This document shows, piece after piece, positions 46,737-53,954 of a DNA stretch of 64,000 nt. The DNA is from Ilyomonas sp965247435. GTDB lineage: Bacteria > Bacteroidota > Bacteroidia > Chitinophagales > Chitinophagaceae. How positions within the stretch are numbered: the stretch's first letter is position 1; the number at the start of each line of letters is the position of its first letter. Below the pieces are notes generated by a model, which saw nothing but the letters and a program-made list of their open reading frames with translations, searched no databases and was not told where the DNA came from. The stretch lies in NCBI GenBank assembly GCA_965247435.1, contig OZ252019.1, positions 3,472,001-3,536,000 of the forward strand, written 5' to 3'. Both the position numbers and the translations under genes were made by a program.

Positions 46737-48047
46737 TCAAAACGCCAGTACATTCGCCAGCCGCTTCAACTCTATCTCCGCAGCCTTGGCAGCAAAACTG
46801 AGGTTTACCAAACGATAGCTTTCATCCTGAAAACTTTGCTCGGCCTGCCGTACTTCTACAATCGTATTCACCCGTAGCTGGAAACGCTGCAGTACAATAT
46901 TCAGCAACTGTTGCGCAGTATCATACGTGCGGCGTTCGGCCTCTAATTGTTGTAAAGAACTAATGTAGGCCTGGTAGTTTTTTATTACGCTTGCTTTGTA
47001 GTCTTTCTCTAAAGATTTCTGTTGGATATCGGCGCTTCGCGTATTAAGCTCGGCCACGCGCTGCTGCCGCTTATATACCGAGCCATTATAAATAGGGATG
47101 CCTACACCGATGCCGATATAAGGTCCGTAATTCTGATTAAGCAAGCTGAAGCCGGCTGCATTTTGCGTACGGCCATACGTATAACCACCGGTTGCACTCA
47201 GCGAGGGATAACGCTGGGCTGCCGTTTCCCGTGCAATCATTTCATTGATCTTTACCTGGTCTGCTGCAGCCAATATATCTGCATTGTTGGGCAGGTGTTC
47301 CAGTATCGCGTTCAGCGTTAATGCTTTGTCTGCAATAATAGTGTCGGCTATCACAATTGTGGAATCGCTGTTTAGGTTCATCAGGCGCAGCAGTTCTGTT
47401 TTATCCTGATCAATAATCAACTGCTGCGATTGTTTGCTCTGCAATAAGGCACTCAAATCTATCTGCGCCTGGAAAAGATCGGCGTTATTGGCAAGCCCTA
47501 CACTCTGCTGTGTTTGGATGATAAGAAACTTCTGCCTCGAAACGGTAATAGACTGGTCTATGGTTTTTATATAGCTCTGCTGCCGCACAATATCATAATA
47601 GTTGGTCATGATGGCGGCAATGGTATTCTGCACCTGCGAATTAAACCGTTGCTCGCTTTGCGATTGCAGCTCTTCCAGCCGCTTCTTAGCGGCTCTTACG
47701 CGCATGCCGTTGTACAATAAAAAAGACCCGTCGATACCGGAACTTAAATTGTTGGAAGCTGCATTATTACTCGTTGCATTGCGGGTGGCGTCGGAATATT
47801 TCTGGTTAATGCTGGTTACCTGCTCCTGGTTTTGCACCGAGCCGGTAATAGCGGGCAGACCGCCGGCAATACCAATATTGTTATAAATCGTATTTACCTG
47901 GATATCATTTTTGGCAAGCTGAATATCGTAGCTGTTGCGCAGGGCAATGTTGATAGCATCCTGTAATGGCAAAGGCTGTTGCTGCAACGTATCCTGTGCA
48001 GCAGCAGAATTAAGAATACAAGTAAAAAGGAAAATCAGTTGCTTCAT
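46737..48047 (-). CDS. TolC-family outer-membrane efflux channel
   Basis: A 436-residue outer-membrane factor. A signal peptide (cleavage near AAAQ, residue 18) is followed by LPLQDAINIALRNSYDIQLAKNDI and two long coiled-coil repeats rich in Gln, Ser and Asn, each ending in an outer-membrane strand segment (GGYTYGRTQNAAGF, SFQDESYRLVNLSFAAKAAEIELKR). It is the last gene of a minus-strand unit adaptor / RND pump / acyltransferase-like / TolC and provides the outer-membrane exit. It could in principle also serve the first RND system, whose own channel gene is broken. Confidence 0.92.
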   Translation of the reverse strand: MKQLIFLFTCILNSAAAQDTLQQQPLPLQDAINIALRNSYDIQLAKNDIQVNTIYNNIGIAGGLPAITGSVQNQEQVTSINQKYSDATRNATSNNAASNNLSSGIDGSFLLYNGMRVRAAKKRLEELQSQSEQRFNSQVQNTIAAIMTNYYDIVRQQSYIKTIDQSITVSRQKFLIIQTQQSVGLANNADLFQAQIDLSALLQSKQSQQLIIDQDKTELLRLMNLNSDSTIVIADTIIADKALTLNAILEHLPNNADILAAADQVKINEMIARETAAQRYPSLSATGGYTYGRTQNAAGFSLLNQNYGPYIGIGVGIPIYNGSVYKRQQRVAELNTRSADIQQKSLEKDYKASVIKNYQAYISSLQQLEAERRTYDTAQQLLNIVLQRFQLRVNTIVEVRQAEQSFQDESYRLVNLSFAAKAAEIELKRLANVLAF

Positions 48048-48166
48048 TAAAATAGTGCGCTTACGTGTCGCGGCAAGCTACTTTATTTATGGTGTATGTT
48101 GATGGAAGCAACTTTTCGGCCAATTGATATTTAGGCCGGCTGGAAAAAAATATAGGTGAAGCAACG

Positions 48167-49282
48167 CTATAGCCTGAAGAAAATCTTTTTGCGGTACAGC
48201 CAGTAGCAAAGCGACCACTCCAGGGCAAAAATGGTGAGTGATGCAATAATCGAACTTAACAGCAAAGGGGTATGAACCAACGCCAGCAGGCTATTTATAA
48301 TAATATCCACATAGCCGTTGAACCAGCGCGAACCTACAATTTCGAAGAAGAGATATATGAATAAAGAATTGGTGCCGATGATCAGGAAGAAAGTAAGATG
48401 CCGGCGGTGATTTTTTATATCTACCCACCAATAGCAAACAGCCAGCATCAGCAATACCCATCCCAAAGAAACCAGCGTAAAGGAAGTAGTAGCAATACGC
48501 TTGATAACAGGTGTAATATTCGCCCAGTCTAATGTATAGCCGGCAAGTAAACAGACAAATCCGGCAGCAATAATGGGCTGTAATTTTTTAGCATTTGCAC
48601 TCAGCAACAGTTTTCCAACCATCGCACCGGCAATCGTATGCACCGCCGTTGGGATGCAGTTGATGGCTACCCAGCCGTCCGGATTTATAACGTTCATTAA
48701 TTTCAGATCCGTAAAATTGCCAAAATTATGCTGGTCGGTAAATGCCTGGTCGAAGTTGGGCACATGGGTAAAGCGGTATAAACATTCGGTAAGCAGCAGC
48801 AGTACGATACAGGCGCTGGCCTGCGCCGCATAAGACCAGTTAAAGAGAAGAAAGGCAACGAGCGTGGTAAAAGATAATTGTGTCAGTACATCCCATAATA
48901 AAATGGAGATACCATTGTCATGCACCGCATAATCGAGCACGCCCCAGAAAAATAACCACCAGCAACGCTTTAATACTTTGCGGAAGGATTGCGCCCAGGA
49001 AAGCCCGTGCTGCTGTTGCTTATGCAGCGAATAAGCCATGGCAATGCCCGCCATGAACATGAATGCAGGCTGAATCAGATCCCAAAAATGCAGGCCATGC
49101 CAGGGGTGATGAAAGAATTGCTGCATTAAATTATTGGCAACACTGCCTTCGGTAGCTGTGGATAAATGTTCGTACAAGCCGGTACTTTCCAGCGCCAGCA
49201 ATACCATGATAAGCCCACGCATGAAATCGAGTGACAAAAGGCGGTGATAGGTAGTAAGTGATGGCTGTGGCTGGGTGGGCAT
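48167..49282 (-). CDS. Acyltransferase-like membrane protein (DUF5009/NagX type) within an RND operon
   Basis: A 371-residue polytopic protein with the same family landmarks as the gene at 20930: LLSLDFMRGLIMVLLALE at the N-terminus and HHPWHGLHFWDLIQPAFMF with the conserved His and DLI. About nine further hydrophobic segments follow, and it ends in LYRKKIFFRL. The two window copies are clearly homologous but diverged. It lies 249 bp after the pump gene and 119 bp before tolC on the same strand, so co-transcription is likely though the gaps are larger than usual. Role in export or coincidental linkage cannot be told. Confidence 0.85.
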   Translation of the reverse strand: MPTQPQPSLTTYHRLLSLDFMRGLIMVLLALESTGLYEHLSTATEGSVANNLMQQFFHHPWHGLHFWDLIQPAFMFMAGIAMAYSLHKQQQHGLSWAQSFRKVLKRCWWLFFWGVLDYAVHDNGISILLWDVLTQLSFTTLVAFLLFNWSYAAQASACIVLLLLTECLYRFTHVPNFDQAFTDQHNFGNFTDLKLMNVINPDGWVAINCIPTAVHTIAGAMVGKLLLSANAKKLQPIIAAGFVCLLAGYTLDWANITPVIKRIATTSFTLVSLGWVLLMLAVCYWWVDIKNHRRHLTFFLIIGTNSLFIYLFFEIVGSRWFNGYVDIIINSLLALVHTPLLLSSIIASLTIFALEWSLCYWLYRKKIFFRL

Positions 49283-49450
49283 AATTTGGTTTGGTTAGAT
49301 TGATGAAAAGAAGCGGTCTGTGCCAATGAAGATATATATTTTGGTGAATAAACAAAGGCTATTTACTAATTGCACCAATTTGAAACAGCTATAGTTAATC
49401 CGGGTTATACGCCTTGCTGAACAGCGTACAATGCGTACAAGTGAGTGACA

Positions 49451-49472
49451 CCTGCCTTTGCCGGCAGGCAGG
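49451..49472 (+). repeat. 22-base dispersed repeat copy
   Basis: The 22-mer CCTGCCTTTGCC followed by GGCAGGCAGG is partly self-complementary and matches the reverse complement of 29415-29436 at 21 of 22 positions. Both copies are intergenic, here between the pump gene and the acyltransferase-like gene. It may belong to a longer repeat family. Confidence 0.5.
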
Positions 49473-49531
49473 CAACCAAAGCATCATAGCAGCAACGCAG
49501 CCTGCTCCATAAAATGTATTTCTTCAGCTAC

Positions 49532-52500
49532 TTACTCATCAATATTTACCTGCTTTGCTTTATGCCTGCCGGATAAAAATGTATATACCGCAGGAATTAC
49601 AAACAGCGTAAGTATCAGTGAGAATAAAATACCGCCAACCACCACAATACCCAGTGGAATGCGGCTGGTAGCGGCTGCGCCAAGGCTTAATGCAATGGGC
49701 AAAGCGCCTAAAGAAGTAGCCAGGCTCGTCATCAATATCGGGCGCAGGCGCTGGGTGGCGGCTTCTACAACCGCTTCTATTTTGCCTAAGCCCTGCTCCC
49801 GCTTCTGGTTGGCAAATTCAACTATCAAAATCCCGTTTTTCGTTACCAGCCCGATCAGCATAATCATGCCGATCTCCGAAAAAATATTCAGGGTTTGTCC
49901 GAATATCCAGAGACTTAATAAAGCGCCCGCCAGCGCCAGCGGCACGGTGAGCATGATGGCCAGCGGGTCTATAAAACTTTCGAACTGTGCAGACAATACG
50001 AGATAAATGAGCATCAGCGCCAGCCCGAATGCAAACAGAATATTAGAGGAGCTTTCGGCATAGTCGCGCGAGGAGCCGGTAAGCGCCGTCTGGTAACTCT
50101 GGTCAAGTAATTTGGCAGCAACTGCCTGCATCGCTTTTACACCGTCGCCAATGGTGTAGCCTTCGTTTAATACCGCAGAAACGGTAGCTGCTTTATAGCG
50201 GTTAAAATGATACAGCGTGGCCGGGCTGGTGCTTTCCTGCAGATGCACTACCGCGCTCAGCGGTATATTGTTGCCGCTGCTGTTGCGCACATACAGGTTG
50301 GTTATATCTACCGGTGCGTTCCTGTCGCTTCTTTCCACCTGCGCTATTACCTGGTACTGGTAGCCATTCATAATAAAATAAGCCAGCCGGCCACCGCTGA
50401 AGGCGCCCTGCATGGCGGCAATAACATCAGACGTGCTTAACCCAAGGTCTTTTACCTTCACCCGATCCACCGTTACCTGCAGTTCGGGGCGGTTAAATTT
50501 CAGGTTCACATCTACATTGGCAAAAGTTTTATCCTGCCGCGCCGCCTCTAAAAATTTAGGGATGATGTCTTTCAGTTTATTCAAATCCTGGTTTTGCAAA
50601 ATAAACTGCACCGGCGCTCCGCCGCGCGAGCCGGAGCCGACGGCAATGGTTTGCTCCTGCACGGCAAAAATGCGGGCATCGTTAAACCGGTTGAGCTTGC
50701 GCTGCAGGTCGTTGGCCACTTCTTCCTGGCTGCGACTACGCGCTTTCGGGTCTATTAACTGGATGCGTGGCTGCGACGAGTTGGTGCCGCCCGCAGGCGT
50801 ACGGGCAAATACAAACTGGCGCTCGGGCACAGAATCGTAGAGATAATCGGAAATATTATCGGCGATATTCTGCATATACGGATAGCTGGTGCCTTCGGGC
50901 GCCGTTACTGTAAACCGGATGCTGCTGCGGTCTTCCAGCGGCGCAATCTCGCTTTTAAGCGCACCGGAGATCAGCCAGATAATCGCCGCACATATCGCTA
51001 TGATAATCCAGGCAAACCAGCGCACCTGCATAAAGCCTTTCAGCAGGCGCTGGTAACCGTTTTCCATGCCCGTAAAGAAAGGCTCGGTACGCTCGTAAAA
51101 CTTACCATGGCCTGCTTTTTTACTCGTGAGAAATACATTTAATACAGGTGTGATGGTTAATGATACAAAGGCCGATATAAGCACCGCAGAAGCCAGCGTT
51201 ACGCCAAACTCGCGGAACAACCTGCCTACAAATCCTTCTAAGAAAATTACAGGCAGAAACACGACGGCAAGCGTGATGGAGGTAGAGATTACCGCGAAAA
51301 AAATTTCCTTACTTCCTTCGAGGGCCGCCTGCCGGATGGGCATGCCCTGCTCAAATTTGCGGAAGATGTTTTCCGTCACCACAATGCCGTCATCCACCAC
51401 CAGGCCGGTTGCCAGCACGATTCCTAAGAGCGTAAGCACATTGATAGAAAACCCGGCCAGGTACATCACAAAAAAGGTAGCAACCAGCGATATCGGGATG
51501 TCTATCAACGGCCGGATAGCGGTAAGCCAGTTGCGAAAGAAAAAGAATATAACCAGCACCACAAGCGCAAAAGAAATCATTAGCGTTTCCTCTACTTCGC
51601 TCAGGCTCTGGCGGATATTGCGCGTGTTATCTATCAGTACATTGAAAACAATATCTGTTTTATTGGCTTTCTTTATCTCTTCCAGCCGCTTATTAAACTC
51701 GTTGGCGATTTCTATATTGTTGGCGCCGGGCTGCGGTATAATGGCAAGGCCAACCGCATTCACGCCGTTGTATTTCCAGCTTTGCTCTAATTGCTCCGGT
51801 CCTATCTCTACCCGCGCCACATCGTTCAGCCGCACAATGCCTGCGCTGTCTTCGTGTATAATCAAATCCCGGAACTGCTGTTCCGTTGTCAACCGGCCTA
51901 AAGTCCTTATCGTCAGCTCGGTATTATTACCATATATCTTGCCCGGCGGCAGCTCTATGTTTTCGCTGTTGAGCGAGCTTCTTACATCGTTGAAAGCCAC
52001 GCCATAGGCATTCATCTTATCGGGGTTCAGCCAGATGCGCATAGCGTAGCGCTTCTGTCCGAAAATATTCACGGAGCTTACCTGGTTAATGGTTTGCAAT
52101 TGCTGCTGCAATACATTTTCGGCATAGTCGCTTAATTCCATTAAACTCTTAGTGCGGCTTTGCACCGCCAGTATCAGGATAAAATCGCTGTTGGCATCCG
52201 CTTTTGTTACTACCGGCGCCGCATCAATATCCTGTGGCAGGCTGCGGGAGGCCTGGCTTACTTTGTCGCGCACATCGCTGGCTGCGGCTTCGAGGTCCTG
52301 GCCTAAATTAAACTCAACGGTTATATTGCTGCTGCCCAGAGAGCTGGAGGAGGTAATGGTGCGGATGCCCGGAATGCCGTTAATCTGTTTCTCAATCGGC
52401 TCGGTTATCTGGCTTTCAATAATATCTGCATTGGCGCCGGTGTACGAAGTGCTTACCGTAATAATCGGCGGATCAATAGCCGGGTAATCGCGTACCGCGA

Positions 52501-52594
52501 GGTATGTAAAGCCTACCACGCCAAATAAAATGATGGCCAGGTTCATCACGGTTGCCAAAACCGGGCGCCGGAGAGATAACTCGGAGATGTTCAT
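49532..52594 (-). CDS. RND efflux permease (second system)
   Basis: A 1020-residue RND pump distinct from the 13402 gene. It opens with MNISELSLRRPVLATVMNLAIILFG. The helix-4 region ATGLVVDDGIVVTENIF carries the paired Asp of proton relay, and GLVTKNGILIVEFANQKRE carries the relay Lys. The N-terminal porter sequence (TSYTGANADIIESQITEP) and C-terminal half are complete. The motif VTENIFRKFEQG is typical of the Bacteroidota MexB/CzcA-intermediate group. It lies 89 bp after the adaptor gene; both are minus strand. Confidence 0.95.
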   Translation of the reverse strand: MNISELSLRRPVLATVMNLAIILFGVVGFTYLAVRDYPAIDPPIITVSTSYTGANADIIESQITEPIEKQINGIPGIRTITSSSSLGSSNITVEFNLGQDLEAAASDVRDKVSQASRSLPQDIDAAPVVTKADANSDFILILAVQSRTKSLMELSDYAENVLQQQLQTINQVSSVNIFGQKRYAMRIWLNPDKMNAYGVAFNDVRSSLNSENIELPPGKIYGNNTELTIRTLGRLTTEQQFRDLIIHEDSAGIVRLNDVARVEIGPEQLEQSWKYNGVNAVGLAIIPQPGANNIEIANEFNKRLEEIKKANKTDIVFNVLIDNTRNIRQSLSEVEETLMISFALVVLVIFFFFRNWLTAIRPLIDIPISLVATFFVMYLAGFSINVLTLLGIVLATGLVVDDGIVVTENIFRKFEQGMPIRQAALEGSKEIFFAVISTSITLAVVFLPVIFLEGFVGRLFREFGVTLASAVLISAFVSLTITPVLNVFLTSKKAGHGKFYERTEPFFTGMENGYQRLLKGFMQVRWFAWIIIAICAAIIWLISGALKSEIAPLEDRSSIRFTVTAPEGTSYPYMQNIADNISDYLYDSVPERQFVFARTPAGGTNSSQPRIQLIDPKARSRSQEEVANDLQRKLNRFNDARIFAVQEQTIAVGSGSRGGAPVQFILQNQDLNKLKDIIPKFLEAARQDKTFANVDVNLKFNRPELQVTVDRVKVKDLGLSTSDVIAAMQGAFSGGRLAYFIMNGYQYQVIAQVERSDRNAPVDITNLYVRNSSGNNIPLSAVVHLQESTSPATLYHFNRYKAATVSAVLNEGYTIGDGVKAMQAVAAKLLDQSYQTALTGSSRDYAESSSNILFAFGLALMLIYLVLSAQFESFIDPLAIMLTVPLALAGALLSLWIFGQTLNIFSEIGMIMLIGLVTKNGILIVEFANQKREQGLGKIEAVVEAATQRLRPILMTSLATSLGALPIALSLGAAATSRIPLGIVVVGGILFSLILTLFVIPAVYTFLSGRHKAKQVNIDE

Positions 52595-52614
52595 AAATCT
52601 ATTATCGTCGGTTG

Positions 52615-52661
52615 CCGGTCGTCCGTTACCTATAAATCTGCCTTAGTCAACCGGACGACCG
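52615..52661. repeat. Inverted repeat in the adaptor-pump gap
   Basis: GGTCGTCCG (52617-52625) pairs with CGGACGACC (52652-52660) across a 26-base spacer. The copies are embedded in short direct-repeat-like sequence. It could form a hairpin between adaptor and pump mRNA and dampen pump expression; no T tract for full termination is present. Confidence 0.4.
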
Positions 52662-52683
52662 ACGACTGTTGACTATTAACTGT

Positions 52684-53775
52684 TTATTGTCCTTTAGCTA
52701 ACTGGTCTAATGTTTTAACGCTTCTTACTTTAACCTTGCTATCGGGGCGGGCAAATAACACACCGGTTACGACCACCGTATCGCCGGCTGCCACGCCTTT
52801 TGTTATCTCTACCGTGCTGGCCTGGCGCGTACCTGTTTGTATGTCGGTCATTTTAGCCTTGCCTTCTTTTACCAGTATCAACTGGTTGCTCTGATCTCCG
52901 GGAATAATGGCGTTGGAGGGCACCAGTATCGCTTGTTTGTCGGTGCTTTTATTCACATACACTTTTACAAAAGCACCGGGATTGGCGGCGCCTTCGTCCA
53001 GCAAGGCCCGTACCATCAGGTTGCGCGTTTGCTGGTTTACCTGCGGCTCCGCCGCGATGATGGTAGCATTACTCCGCTTCTCTCCTGCCGCATCAATCTG
53101 CACCTGCACGGTATTGCCCCTTTGTATAATGTTGCTATAGTCTTCCGGCAGCGTAAAATCTATTTTTATCCGGCTCGTCTGCTGCAGGGTAGCAATTACA
53201 TCGGCGGAGGTAACAAAGGCGCCGGGGCTTACCTGCCGCAAACCAACGATACCACTGAAAGGGGCCCGGATAATGGTTTTGTCAATCAGTGCATTCGTAT
53301 ATTGAATGTCGGCCTGCAGGCTGCCTACCTGGTTTACCACGGCATCATAATCGGCCTGGTTTACACCTTGTATGGACAACAGTTTATTCAGGCGTTCCTG
53401 ATTTTGTTGGGCTAACTGCAGTTGTATCTCGCTCTTGGCAATCTGCGCGCGCAGGTCGGCGTCGTTAATGCGCGCCAGCACCGTTCCCTTTTGCACATAT
53501 TTGCCTTCGGGCACATTAAGATAAGTTAGTCGGCCGGTAACTTCGGGGTGCAGGGCTACCGATTCGTTGGCTACCACTGTGCCGTTGGCTTCTATGATAC
53601 TGCTGATGCTTGTAGGCTGCGCGATGATGGCATCTACCACCGTCGGCTGCTTTTCTTCGGGCTTGTCGTTGGCAGTTACTTTTTTGCCACCGCAGCCGGT
53701 TGTACAGGTAATGGTAACCCAGAGCAGCACTTTTATGCTATTGCTTATCGAAAAAAGCTTCAACGACTGGTGCAT
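52684..53775 (-). CDS. RND efflux adaptor (membrane fusion lipoprotein, second system)
   Basis: About 363 residues from the ATG at 53775. The start gives a signal with lipobox TTGC (Cys near residue 28). The mature protein has the lipoyl motif HPEVTGRLTYLNVPEGKYVQKG, a helical hairpin (RAQIAKSEIQLQLAQQNQERL), the second lipoyl half IIRAPFSGIVGLRQVSPGAFV, and beta-barrel plus C-terminal domains. The frame runs further up to 54060 but this would overlap the CHAT gene and has no signal. It is the promoter-proximal gene of the pump unit and starts 179 bp after the CHAT gene ends. Confidence 0.94.
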   Translation of the reverse strand: MHQSLKLFSISNSIKVLLWVTITCTTGCGGKKVTANDKPEEKQPTVVDAIIAQPTSISSIIEANGTVVANESVALHPEVTGRLTYLNVPEGKYVQKGTVLARINDADLRAQIAKSEIQLQLAQQNQERLNKLLSIQGVNQADYDAVVNQVGSLQADIQYTNALIDKTIIRAPFSGIVGLRQVSPGAFVTSADVIATLQQTSRIKIDFTLPEDYSNIIQRGNTVQVQIDAAGEKRSNATIIAAEPQVNQQTRNLMVRALLDEGAANPGAFVKVYVNKSTDKQAILVPSNAIIPGDQSNQLILVKEGKAKMTDIQTGTRQASTVEITKGVAAGDTVVVTGVLFARPDSKVKVRSVKTLDQLAKGQ

Positions 53776-53954
53776 TCGTATGGTAAAAATTTTGTCTGTT
53801 GAGAATGATGCTAAGATAAATACATAGCAGCCGTGTACGTTGCAAAATGCAAGCCTAACGGTAAACAGCAGCAGAATTAAGGTGAGTGGTAAACCGCGTA
53901 CGGTGAAATAACAATTTAATACCGGAATACAATGTTCCGGCCGTTGCTGCCTGC

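Noticed and set aside
51126..52007. 293-codon plus-strand open frame
   Set aside because: It is antisense to the RND pump at 49532-52594, which shows full family motifs. The frame lacks domain sense and start context.
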